Shown: positions 18,645 to 27,869, counted from the first letter of the stretch. The stretch is 39,339 nucleotides of DNA from Parcubacteria group bacterium GW2011_GWC1_36_108 (GCA_000991245.1 LBRD01000006.1:1-39339); one strand, 5' to 3'. Notes: a model not told the origin generated them from the sequence alone. Made by a program: numbers and translations.

Positions 18645-18716
18645 TGGGCCGTAGCCAAGCGGTAAGGCAACGGGTTTTGATCCCGTCATACCTAGGTCCG
18701 AATCCTAGCGGCCCAA
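18645..18716 (+). tRNA. tRNA-Gln (anticodon TTG), CCA not encoded
   Basis: TGGGCCG TA GCC AAGCGGTAA GGC A ACGGG TTTTGAT CCCGT CATAC CTAGG TCCGAAT CCTAG CGGCCCA A. Confidence 0.94.
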
Positions 18717-18948
18717 CAGCGCACAAAATTCTATCAGTTAAAAAATTACGTAAATTAGTTACGTATTTTTTTGCATTTAATTTTGATTTTAAAAAAAGTA
18801 CCTGACCTCTTTTACCTTTCTCGGAGCGGAGCCAAAATAAGTCAATTGAGGTTGTGCACTTTATTATTTAGCAAGTTTGCATTGATTATATATGGTATTA
18901 TTGATATTATAGAGATAAAGTAATATATAATAATATCAATAAATAACT

Positions 18949-19548
18949 ATGGAAAAACCATCACAAAGGGTCATATTTGGACTAATAGTCGCTCTCGTAG
19001 CCCTACCATCAATAGGAATGGCTGTAAGTCCAACGAGAAACTTACTTTTGGGCATGCTTCCGTGGGAAGCCACTCTAACTCTTGCAGATAAAATTGACAC
19101 GAACAAAAGTGAGGTTGATACTCAAGTGCAAGCATTGCAAGCAACAGTAAATAGTCAGCAAACTTTACTTGATGAACAGCAAAGAATTAAAGACGAGGAG
19201 CAAGCAAAAAAGGAAACTTTGGAAAAACAAACGGCAGAACAAAACATAGCCGATGAAAAGGAGTCTGCCTGTGAAGCAGCAAAAAATGAATGTATCGTAA
19301 AAATAAACAAACAGAAATCAATTATTGATTCTGCGGAATCATATATCGAACAAAGAAAAAAGGATACAAAATCCAGAAAAGAGTTACTTGCGAAATGTGG
19401 TGAGGGTAGTATGTGCTCAGGTTATGAAGATGCAATAAAAACTCATGAAAAGCTGATGGAAGATAAAAAAGATGAGTTAAATGATGAAGAAGATAAATTG
19501 TCCAAACTTGAAAATGAGACATGCAAGGATTACAAGTTAGCCTGCTAG
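18949..19548 (+). CDS. Hypothetical coiled-coil protein with N-terminal signal/anchor
   Basis: Hydrophobic N-term VIFGLIVALVALPSIGMAV, then Lys/Glu/Gln-rich heptads with Cys residues. Confidence 0.7.
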   Translation: MEKPSQRVIFGLIVALVALPSIGMAVSPTRNLLLGMLPWEATLTLADKIDTNKSEVDTQVQALQATVNSQQTLLDEQQRIKDEEQAKKETLEKQTAEQNIADEKESACEAAKNECIVKINKQKSIIDSAESYIEQRKKDTKSRKELLAKCGEGSMCSGYEDAIKTHEKLMEDKKDELNDEEDKLSKLENETCKDYKLAC

Positions 19549-19568
19549 GAAACATCAACTTATTAGAC

Positions 19569-19600
19569 AGGGACATCTCAAAAAGGTGTCCTTATTTATT
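19569..19600 (+). terminator. Terminator after 18949-19548
   Basis: GGACATCT-CAAAA-AGGTGTCC-TTATTTATTTT. Confidence 0.65.
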
Positions 19601-21547
19601 TTCCAGTTCTACTAATTCAGGAACCCTAAAAATAAAAATTGTTTTTCCTATTCTAGCAACAAGGTTATCCTTTAAAATAGAATACTTTTTTTCATACGGA
19701 AGCTCATCCTTAGTGGCAGTACCACTAACAACTGGATATTTTTCCCTATAAAAAATATTGTTTTGATAGTTTGTTGCAGATACAGCTATATAAGAACCTT
19801 GTTTAGGTAATCCCCACCAAGCAATATCATAATTTTCAAACATCGTATCACCAAAATAATACTTCAAAGGAACGGCAGAAAAAACATTGGTATATATTTT
19901 TTCAATTTTATTATCCTGAACCCATTTTCCTAATTCCTTGATATCCTGTCCCCAATCATAATTTGAATCAGTAGCTATTTTATAACCATTATTAATGCCA
20001 CCACCAAAGTAATTATAATAAGGCAAATAATTAGGAAAGGTATTAATTACGGAAATAACTAGAAAAACAGCAATTAAACTAAAGATGTATTTTATTTTAA
20101 AGAATTTAAAAAATATACTTTCATTCCAAAAAAAATCAATTCCTTTTGCAACAAGAAGTGAGATTGCTAAAATGATAGGCATAATATGTCGTAAACCTAT
20201 TTGAAAATTTGAAGACAATGTAATAACAGAATATAGATATATAAATAGCAATAGCAACAAAGACAGTGGTGCGTTTGTGAAATTAATAAATTTTGTGCTT
20301 AACTTCTTTTTATTGAAAATAAAATAATATAAAACAAATAACATAACAATACCACCCAGAAAAAGAAACTGTAGGGGTAATTTTGTCAGAAACAAGATTG
20401 GAAAATATGAAACACCAGCACCCTCAGCCTCATACACATTTCCCAAGAAATAAATTCTTTGACTTGCTATATTCATTCTATCTGACACCATCAAAATCCC
20501 ACTTAGATATTCTGCAAAGCCTTTTGTAATAGGATTTGATATTGCCATGGCGGACAAATAAACAGCACCAGTAATGTCTGCTGATGATTTGTTAGTTAGC
20601 TGATCGGTATAATTGTAAACAATTTGAGAAACCATTTCATTATTTGTCATATTTCTAGTATGAAAATAATAGACGAAACTTACCAAGAGTAATGTTGCGA
20701 GAGTAAATGAAGAAAATCTCACTAAATATTTCCCAAATTCCTTTAATGATTTTTTCAAGGCAATTATATAAATCAAGCCACCAATAAACATGGCTGGCAA
20801 TATTACCAATGATGAGAATTTTGCCAATAATGCCAAGGATGTGAATATAATTAAAAGTAGATACCAACTCAATATATTCTTATTTTCCACATATCTTTTT
20901 AAATAAATTGCAAAAGAAGATAATGCAATAAGTTGCAAAATAGAGGACATAAAATCCATCGTAACCAAAGAACCGTGAGCAATACTGAATTGAGAAAATA
21001 CTATGAAAAATATTGAAAGCAAGGAAGCTCTTGGACTCCACAATTTCCCGATAAGCCAAAAAAGTGCAAGTAAGAAAATTGAATTGAAAAAGATAACACC
21101 AATGCGAGAATATAGAGCGATAATGTCAGGATTGTTTTTTTGATTGAATAAAAAAACATGACCAAAATCCCATTCATCATTGGTACGCTCTAATTCCCTT
21201 GAAAACGTCTCGTCTTCAAATGGGTATATATCTTTATCATAAGTATAGCCAACAAGTGACGTATTTGAAGTGTCAATCTTAGGGATATATGGGTCAATCA
21301 AGAGCAATGGTAAGGCTGATATGTCCTTAATCAATGGCGGATGCTCAGAATTGAAAAAATATCTACCTGTTTTCAGATAATAATAGCCAGCGGTTATGTG
21401 GGCAAACTCATCAGAAGTAACTGCTGTGCCTGAGTATTTAAGGTTTTTCCAATCAAATCCTTCCACAGAAAATAAAGCAAGAAAAAAGAAAACTACACAC
21501 AGAATTACAGCGTAAAATAAATAGTTTTTTAGAAAAGATTTGATCAT
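19592..21547 (-). CDS. Multi-pass membrane glycosyltransferase (PMT/GT39-like)
   Basis: 651 aa, many TM segments; TSDEFAHITAGYYYLKTGRYFFNSEHPPLIK resembles the DE-containing first loop of GT-C enzymes. Confidence 0.8.
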   Translation of the reverse strand: MIKSFLKNYLFYAVILCVVFFFLALFSVEGFDWKNLKYSGTAVTSDEFAHITAGYYYLKTGRYFFNSEHPPLIKDISALPLLLIDPYIPKIDTSNTSLVGYTYDKDIYPFEDETFSRELERTNDEWDFGHVFLFNQKNNPDIIALYSRIGVIFFNSIFLLALFWLIGKLWSPRASLLSIFFIVFSQFSIAHGSLVTMDFMSSILQLIALSSFAIYLKRYVENKNILSWYLLLIIFTSLALLAKFSSLVILPAMFIGGLIYIIALKKSLKEFGKYLVRFSSFTLATLLLVSFVYYFHTRNMTNNEMVSQIVYNYTDQLTNKSSADITGAVYLSAMAISNPITKGFAEYLSGILMVSDRMNIASQRIYFLGNVYEAEGAGVSYFPILFLTKLPLQFLFLGGIVMLFVLYYFIFNKKKLSTKFINFTNAPLSLLLLLFIYLYSVITLSSNFQIGLRHIMPIILAISLLVAKGIDFFWNESIFFKFFKIKYIFSLIAVFLVISVINTFPNYLPYYNYFGGGINNGYKIATDSNYDWGQDIKELGKWVQDNKIEKIYTNVFSAVPLKYYFGDTMFENYDIAWWGLPKQGSYIAVSATNYQNNIFYREKYPVVSGTATKDELPYEKKYSILKDNLVARIGKTIFIFRVPELVELENK

Positions 21548-21643
21548 ATTTATTGATGCAATGGATGCTAATCAATGTTATTCTGCACCATTTTTGAACA
21601 AAAATCAATGATGCTAAAACTTTTCAAATTAAAAACTGGCTAA

Positions 21644-22579
21644 TCAAGTCAGTTTAATATTTTTTAAGTTAAATTCTATTTTTCTTTTATCACTTGCTGG
21701 ATTATATATTTCTGTCCTTGTAATAATTCCTGTACAGTGATCACCAATATGAAATTCTTTCATTTTTTCAAGTAAATCATTTGAAAATTGACCATATAAA
21801 CGGTGATTATCAATGGTCTGCACTTCAAACTTTCCCTTTGAACTAATAGTAACCAACTCTCCCTCAAACGATATATCAGATGGTTGAGAAATTGTCATCT
21901 GATTTAAGGAATCGTATAATCTAGTGATATTTTCCTTACGACCTTTCCATAAATACTCACGATCATCTGGACTATGCCATTTCAAGTCTATGTCCAAATC
22001 ATCACTAGATAATTCATATAAAAATTTTGATATATATCTTACACTTTCAACACCTACCGAACTAACTCTATCAATGAGCTCATCTGAATTATTAGACTGA
22101 AATAATTCAAAAGTGCTTCTTAAGGCTTCTTGTGTAATACTAAATCCAAATAAATCAGCTGATGTCCGACCAGATAGATAAAAAATAGTAGAGCCACGAC
22201 CAATTCCTTCAAGTCTTAAGTCTACAGTACTCTGGATCATTTCATCTCTTTTTTTACCACCTTTCCCGCCAAATTGTATGAATTTTGACGTATTCAATAT
22301 TGCCGAAGAAAAATTAGCAGTAATCCCTCCGACAAATTTGAGAGGAATGCTCCCAAAATTTGCAGCTTGTCCGATCAACCTTAACTCAATAATTTCTTTA
22401 TCTCTCTTAAGGTTTTCTCTATATAGTTGCTCCCTTAAATCATTGATTTGATTCCTTAGAGATGATAATTTCAATTGTATAGAAAAATCATCGGGAGAAG
22501 CTTTCTGTGCTGCCTCTAATTCAGCAATCATTGGCTCCAATTGTTCAATATTCGATTTTACTCTCCCAAAATTAGCCAT
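21644..22579 (-). CDS. Hypothetical protein with coiled-coil N-terminus, partner of 22582-23019
   Basis: Complete 311-aa ORF, 2-nt gap from the upstream nucleotidyltransferase-like gene. Confidence 0.7.
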   Translation of the reverse strand: MANFGRVKSNIEQLEPMIAELEAAQKASPDDFSIQLKLSSLRNQINDLREQLYRENLKRDKEIIELRLIGQAANFGSIPLKFVGGITANFSSAILNTSKFIQFGGKGGKKRDEMIQSTVDLRLEGIGRGSTIFYLSGRTSADLFGFSITQEALRSTFELFQSNNSDELIDRVSSVGVESVRYISKFLYELSSDDLDIDLKWHSPDDREYLWKGRKENITRLYDSLNQMTISQPSDISFEGELVTISSKGKFEVQTIDNHRLYGQFSNDLLEKMKEFHIGDHCTGIITRTEIYNPASDKRKIEFNLKNIKLT

Positions 22580-22581
22580 AA

Positions 22582-23019
22582 TTATACATACAAACGAATT
22601 ATACCCTTTGGCTCCTCATCCCTTGAAAATCCAAACCATCCACGCCAATAACTTCTCATGTTTAAGTCTTGATTTGGTATAATAAAAACATCACAATCGT
22701 ACCTAATTTTTGAATACTCGCGATTATTTAATTCTAAAATTATATTTCTTTTATCCTCTGGTAACAAATTAAGCTGAACACCATCAATAAAGAAAATTAT
22801 ATCAATATCTCCGGGTTCAGGCTTAAGTGTCGCAAAGGAACCATCTATCCATAGTTCTGCCGCTAATCCTGTTTCCTTGAATCTATCAATCAGTGCACTA
22901 AACCTTGATAATAAATATTCCCTTCTTGTTTTATTTTCAAATGGTCCAAGAAAGACTATCTCTAATTGCTCGTTAGCGATATCTAAAAATCCTGCCGTAT
23001 GTATTGGTGCGAATTCCAT
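22582..23019 (-). CDS. Nucleotidyltransferase-fold protein (DUF6932-like)
   Basis: LWIDGSFATLKPEPGDIDIIFFID: GS...DxD nucleotidyltransferase motif. Confidence 0.7.
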   Translation of the reverse strand: MEFAPIHTAGFLDIANEQLEIVFLGPFENKTRREYLLSRFSALIDRFKETGLAAELWIDGSFATLKPEPGDIDIIFFIDGVQLNLLPEDKRNIILELNNREYSKIRYDCDVFIIPNQDLNMRSYWRGWFGFSRDEEPKGIIRLYV

Positions 23020-23259
23020 TTCTTAATATCAAAACTAAAAACGAATTATGTTCAACTCTTTTATATATAAAACTATTGTATCACATAATAATAGTTTTAC
23101 TTATAAATTAAATATGAATGTCATAAATTAAATATGAATGCCATTAATAAATTAGCCCTTCAAAGCTTCAACAAGTGTCAAATCGCCGACTTGGCCGTCA
23201 AGGTCGCTCGGCTTCGCTCTCTTGACTGCCGTCGGATCGATTTGAAATACCGCCTATAA

Positions 23260-23280
23260 GCAAAAAATGGGATTTTTTGC
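23260..23280. terminator. Hairpin with A/T flanks
   Basis: GCAAAAAAT-GGG-ATTTTTTGC, perfect 9-bp arms. Confidence 0.45.
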
Positions 23281-23373
23281 CAGCCTAAGAACCGCAGGAA
23301 TTAACACTGCCCCTGAAAGATATAAGTTCCGACTTTATCCCAAGTCGCCAACAATAAAAGAAAAAATATCTTT

Positions 23374-24498
23374 TTATTTTTTTATACTCTTTCTAAAAAA
23401 TTCCCAATCAAATTCACCATTATCCAAAACTGCCTTCAATTTTTTTTCAATATCCTTCTGATCAAAAATTTCTTCCAATTCAATTTTATCCCCCTTATCA
23501 AAAAGCATATTATACATATCCTTTCCTAGCATAAAAACAGCCTGTATTTCCTCAAATTCCAGTTTACCAATCGAACTTATATTATTCTCAGTCAAATATC
23601 TATCCGCAACAAAATCTTGAAATAAATATCCTACATCAAAAAGCCTTCTTCTTCGAGCAGCTGCAGCTTCATGGGTTTTATATCCATATGAATCCATATA
23701 TCCATCAATTGCACAATCTTCGCAGATCATTTTTGGCTTTTTTGCGATAGGATTTGAAGAACCTAATCTATTTTTTTCTTTCTTACAAGTGTCACAAATA
23801 AAACCATCTTTAATAGTGTCCGCACCAAGAGTTGTATATTTGAAAGTTAATTGCGGCAAAATCTCGCTCAATTTTGCATCCTTGTATTTTTGATATATTT
23901 CTCTACGATAACCATTTTCAACAAGATCATACCGCATTTTTTCCAAACTTTTATAGACACTTGGTGGTAAACTTTCAATATATTTGTATTTATTGTATTC
24001 TTTTTTGTTATAATGATCAGCCATTTGCTCAAGATCCCAAATAAATTTTCCAAATCTTTCTCTATTTTTTATAAAATATTTTTCACCATATTTTTCAATG
24101 TCAAAATCACTTGGGCGTAAGTTTAAAAACATAATAAGATATTCGCTAGAATGAATCATTGCCTGCCTAATGTGCCCAGAGTCATTGCACATGCAATACA
24201 AAACAAATCTTTTACATGATTCAAAACAATCATCAAATTCATTCGCTCTCATGAAGGCATATTTTAAGGAGCCAATAAAAGCGATCTTATTACTTTCACC
24301 ATTAATGCCTTCAAAATTTCCAAATTCAGAAATAAAAATATTTACAAATTCCCTCGATTTTTCGGATTCCCTTTTGATACCACTCCAAATAAGCCCGATC
24401 TCATTATTAGCAATTTTAATATCACTTCTATTGCCAATTTTAATTTTTTCAATACATTCCCTTATTTTTTTGTCCTGCATATAATATAAATTAGTCAA
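23374..24498 (-). CDS. Hypothetical protein with a CxxC...CxxC zinc-ribbon-like motif
   Basis: FICDTCKKEKNRLGSSNPIAKKPKMICEDCAIDGY; no family recognised. Confidence 0.65.
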   Translation of the reverse strand: MTNLYYMQDKKIRECIEKIKIGNRSDIKIANNEIGLIWSGIKRESEKSREFVNIFISEFGNFEGINGESNKIAFIGSLKYAFMRANEFDDCFESCKRFVLYCMCNDSGHIRQAMIHSSEYLIMFLNLRPSDFDIEKYGEKYFIKNRERFGKFIWDLEQMADHYNKKEYNKYKYIESLPPSVYKSLEKMRYDLVENGYRREIYQKYKDAKLSEILPQLTFKYTTLGADTIKDGFICDTCKKEKNRLGSSNPIAKKPKMICEDCAIDGYMDSYGYKTHEAAAARRRRLFDVGYLFQDFVADRYLTENNISSIGKLEFEEIQAVFMLGKDMYNMLFDKGDKIELEEIFDQKDIEKKLKAVLDNGEFDWEFFRKSIKK

Positions 24499-24554
24499 AA
24501 ATTACCGCGTCGAGCACACCCACAAAATACCAGCAATGCAAGAAAAATGCAAAC

Positions 24555-24579
24555 AAAAAAACAAGAGTACCGACTCTTG
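24555..24579 (-). terminator. Bidirectional-type terminator after hepT
   Basis: aaaaaaa-CAAGAGT-ACCG-ACTCTTG on plus strand. Confidence 0.75.
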
Positions 24580-24608
24580 CTTATTTTTTTATTTTGTTTC
24601 AGCAATAA

Positions 24609-24959
24609 CTATTCCAGCAATGATTTTACAATCTTTTTCAGGGGTTTGAGGTCATACTGGCAGGTTTCCCAAACAACATTTTTATTCACACCGAAATATT
24701 CATGAATCAAAGTATTTCTAATCCCAATAATCTGCCTCCATGGAATATCAGGATTTTCATCTTGAAATTTTTTACTTATATTATTTGAAGCCTCACCGAT
24801 AATTTCCAATTCCCTGATAACAGCATCAGCCACCATGTCCTTTTTCAAAAAATCCTCAAAATCATCAGCATGCTTGATGTATTTTTCTATCTTTTCGATA
24901 GCTTCCAAAATATGTTCGAGATATACCCTATCATCTTTCATAAATAAGTTCTGCTTCAT
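24609..24959 (-). CDS. hepT: HepT-like HEPN-domain toxin
   Basis: RNTLIHEYF (RX4HXY motif) in a HEPN/DUF86 protein; overlaps mntA. Confidence 0.87.
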   Translation of the reverse strand: MKQNLFMKDDRVYLEHILEAIEKIEKYIKHADDFEDFLKKDMVADAVIRELEIIGEASNNISKKFQDENPDIPWRQIIGIRNTLIHEYFGVNKNVVWETCQYDLKPLKKIVKSLLE

Positions 24960-25236
24960 TGATTACCTTGTCGCGAAAAAACTTGCTCAAACCCTCGGGC
25001 GTGAGCAAATCGACCTTTTTCTGAATGTGATCCTCAATTGTATATTGAATTTCAACGTATTTAAAAAGTCCTACGTGGGATTCCGGGGTGAATTCGACAA
25101 GAATGTCTACATCGCTGTCTTCCTTTGCTGTTTCATGGAGATGCGAGCCAAAAAGAGACACTCTTTGAATGTCCTGCTTGAATGAAGCATTTTCAATTGC
25201 TTCTCTAACTTTTTCTTTAATTTCTTGTTTACTCAT
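24931..25236 (-). CDS. mntA: MntA-like minimal nucleotidyltransferase antitoxin
   Basis: VSLFGSHLHETAKEDSDVDILVEF (GSX10DXD). Confidence 0.88.
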   Translation of the reverse strand: MSKQEIKEKVREAIENASFKQDIQRVSLFGSHLHETAKEDSDVDILVEFTPESHVGLFKYVEIQYTIEDHIQKKVDLLTPEGLSKFFRDKVINEAELIYER

Positions 25237-25325
25237 ATATTTTTTCTTATATTGTCAATATACCACATAATACAGCAATAAATCAAGTTAAATTTCACAC
25301 ATAAATTCAATAAATTGAACTTTTT

Positions 25326-25895
25326 TTATTCAATAAAAATATCAAAAGCCTTGAGCAAGGAAACCACCTCTGCGGATGAAAATTTTGCTTTGGCAATCTT
25401 GTTTATCATGGGGTCTATTGAATAATTTATTGCGCCAACAAAATTTGCTTTGCGCAAATCAACGTTTTGAAAGCGAGTTAGTTGCAGGTCGGAATTTGAA
25501 AAATCAGCCTCGCTCAAATCACAATCAAAAAAATCACTCTCCCCAATTGAACACTGTGTGAATTTTGTTTTCTTAATATCCAAATTACCAAAATTACAAA
25601 GATTGATAACTGAGCCATTAAAACCCCACGACAACAAAAACCTGTTCAGTGAACTAAAGATTACACCGACAATTTTACATTCCCTGAATTTAACATTATT
25701 GAAAATGCAGTTTGCAACTTTCACATTTGAAAGATTGCAACGTTCAAAAATGCAATCAACAAGTTTGGCATCAGACAAATCCGCTTGCGTGAAATCGCAA
25801 TTGGAAAAATTGCAATTGGAAAACTCAAAAGAAGACAATTTCCTTTCGGACCAATCTTCACTTTGAAAAGTTTTATTCTCAAAAATATTTTGCAT
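25326..25895 (-). CDS. Pentapeptide-repeat protein
   Basis: Repeats NCNFSNCDFTQADLSDAKLVDCIFERCNLSNVKV...; start placed at MQNIFENKTF (ORF open to 25946). Confidence 0.87.
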   Translation of the reverse strand: MQNIFENKTFQSEDWSERKLSSFEFSNCNFSNCDFTQADLSDAKLVDCIFERCNLSNVKVANCIFNNVKFRECKIVGVIFSSLNRFLLSWGFNGSVINLCNFGNLDIKKTKFTQCSIGESDFFDCDLSEADFSNSDLQLTRFQNVDLRKANFVGAINYSIDPMINKIAKAKFSSAEVVSLLKAFDIFIE

Positions 25896-25948
25896 TTGTG
25901 TGATTATTAACTTTTTTAATAATACCATACTCACGCTAAATACCAATT

Positions 25949-25977
25949 AAAAAAAGGATGCTTTCGCATCCTTTTTT
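25949..25977. terminator. Intrinsic terminator, U-tract on both strands
   Basis: AAAAAAAGGATGC-TTTC-GCATCCTTTTTT. Confidence 0.85.
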
Positions 25978-25994
25978 AAAAAGTTGAGTGGTTG

Positions 25995-26423
25995 TTACAT
26001 GCGGTCGCATTTTCCATCACCGTTTGCGTCAACAAAATTTCCCCCTCGATTTTGTCCGCGTTGTCCTTGCCCGCTGCCCATCATTCCCTGACCTCTTCCG
26101 CCACCTTGACCAAGACCAAGTTCGGTTCTGATTTTGTTGGCTTCGTCAGTTTTTCCTTCAAGCATCAAATTATGCATCTGGGTAAAACGTGCAAAATTCT
26201 GCTCGGTTACAACGCGAGTTGCTCCGCGTGTTCCCATTTGATTTTTCCAAGAGGCATAATCATTGTTTGCAAAAGCTGTTTGCATTTGTGCATGACGTTC
26301 TGGAGTATAGTTTGGTCCAAATTGACCAACGCGTCCTTCAGCTGCAAATGCACTCACGCCATAAGCTGCTGCTCCTGCAACTGCCAATCCAAGAACTCCT
26401 AATGCCATTCCTTTATTAATCAT
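25995..26423 (-). CDS. Small secreted Gly/Met-rich protein ending in DANGDGKCDRM
   Basis: Signal peptide GVLGLAVAGAAAYGVSAFAAEG; GQGGGRGQGMMGSGQGQRGQNRGG tail and D-x-N-x-D-G EF-hand-like end. Confidence 0.75.
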   Translation of the reverse strand: MINKGMALGVLGLAVAGAAAYGVSAFAAEGRVGQFGPNYTPERHAQMQTAFANNDYASWKNQMGTRGATRVVTEQNFARFTQMHNLMLEGKTDEANKIRTELGLGQGGGRGQGMMGSGQGQRGQNRGGNFVDANGDGKCDRM

Positions 26424-26467
26424 AGTACTTTTTTGTTACTTATTAATTGCTGCCAGCACAACATAAA

Positions 26468-26491
26468 ACGTATAGGATTAGAAAAGTTTTC
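26468..26491 (-). promoter_or_regulatory. Predicted ECF-sigma promoter (-35 GAAAAC, N15, -10 CGT)
   Basis: Minus: CGAAAACTTTTCTAATCCTATACGTTTTATGTTG; shared with 27870-27893 and 32808-32831. Confidence 0.65.
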
Positions 26492-26494
26492 GTT

Positions 26495-27262
26495 TTAATT
26501 ACCCCTCATCATTCCCCTTCCCGTGCCCATACCATTTCGTTGACCGCCAACACCACCCATCATGCCACCACCTATCCATGGACGAATTTCAGTTGCTTGA
26601 AAAGTATCGCTGCCAGATTGTGTGCCTATAATCTTAATCATTTGTCCTTTTGAAACATTAGCGCTTGGTCTAATCAATGTATTTTCATCAAAATCAACAT
26701 TCCAAACTTTTCCATTTAAATCACTAACAACCAAAACCACATTTGAAGTTGAATTTATTGTTCCCGCCAAAAAACCATCTTGCGGCTGCATCCACTGCGA
26801 TTCTTTTGTTACCATCATATGTTGTCCATAATATGGAACGCCGCTTGCCATCATAGAGTTAAAACGCCCTCCTAATCCTGCAAAAAACATCACCGCACCC
26901 AACACTAATATACTGCCAATAGTAACCAGCGAAATTTTAAGCCAGCTAAAACGATATCCTGTTTCAGTTTTACGCATATCAAAAAATGCGCCAATAATAA
27001 ACGTACCAACTAAAACCGCCCAAAAATATGGAAAAATAGACAATAAATATCCAACTCTATTTTGATGCATAAAATTATATAAATCCCAATCCAAGCTAGA
27101 CAAAAGATACGCCGCCGCAGAAAGAGAAACGCCACCAAAAATCACCACCAAGACAAACAAAAACCAAACACCATATTTCCTTGCCAAATATTTCCATTTT
27201 GACTCGGGCAATATGTGCTGCTTTTTGATTTTTCCAATTGTATCTTTAATTAAATCTTTCAT
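26495..27262 (-). CDS. Membrane protein with Met/Gly-rich extracytoplasmic C-terminus; putative anti-sigma partner
   Basis: Three hydrophobic segments and IGGGMMGGVGGQRNGMGTGRGMMRGN tail; immediately downstream of the ECF gene. ORF may start at 27280. Confidence 0.65.
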   Translation of the reverse strand: MKDLIKDTIGKIKKQHILPESKWKYLARKYGVWFLFVLVVIFGGVSLSAAAYLLSSLDWDLYNFMHQNRVGYLLSIFPYFWAVLVGTFIIGAFFDMRKTETGYRFSWLKISLVTIGSILVLGAVMFFAGLGGRFNSMMASGVPYYGQHMMVTKESQWMQPQDGFLAGTINSTSNVVLVVSDLNGKVWNVDFDENTLIRPSANVSKGQMIKIIGTQSGSDTFQATEIRPWIGGGMMGGVGGQRNGMGTGRGMMRGN

Positions 27263-27270
27263 ATCTTTTT

Positions 27271-27846
27271 CTAAAAACAATTAATATTTTGCTCTTTCAT
27301 TTTTTCAATTAACATTTCCTTTCCTCTTGAAATCAAAGTTGCAATTGAGCCTTTTGGTTTTTTCAAGATATCCATAATTTCTTCATATTCCAACTCTTGC
27401 ACAAATCGCAGTATTAAAACTTCTTTATATTTAAGTGGTAATTTCTCAATACAAACTTTAACCTTCTCCACGCAATCCTTATTCATAATGTCTTTTTCAA
27501 TTCTGATGCTTGCGCTGATAATTTTTTCCCATTCATAATCCTCCAACGAATTTGTTTGCGGACGAGCATTTGTTTTTCGAAAATAATCAATAATATGATT
27601 ATGCGCAATGCGATATGCCCAACTGGAAAATTTCAGAACTTCATCATATTCATTCAATTTCTGATAAATTTTAATGAAAACCTCTTGCAACAAATCTTGA
27701 ATATCATCCGCTGGAAGTTGCGTCATGCGACGGATATAGTGAAAAAGCTGACCTTGATAACGCTCCATTAAAAGCCCAAACATCTCAGGATCCTTCTTTG
27801 ATAATTCAATTAAATCAGCATCCGTTTGGACGATATCTTTTTGCAT
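27271..27846 (-). CDS. ECF RNA polymerase sigma factor
   Basis: Region 2 DDIQDLLQEVFIKIYQKLNEY...FSSWAYRIAHNHIIDYFRK; region 4 LPLKYKEVLILRFVQELEYEEIMDILKKPKGSIATLISRGKEML. Confidence 0.92.
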   Translation of the reverse strand: MQKDIVQTDADLIELSKKDPEMFGLLMERYQGQLFHYIRRMTQLPADDIQDLLQEVFIKIYQKLNEYDEVLKFSSWAYRIAHNHIIDYFRKTNARPQTNSLEDYEWEKIISASIRIEKDIMNKDCVEKVKVCIEKLPLKYKEVLILRFVQELEYEEIMDILKKPKGSIATLISRGKEMLIEKMKEQNINCF

Positions 27847-27869
27847 ATTTTAATCTTAACATACATAAT

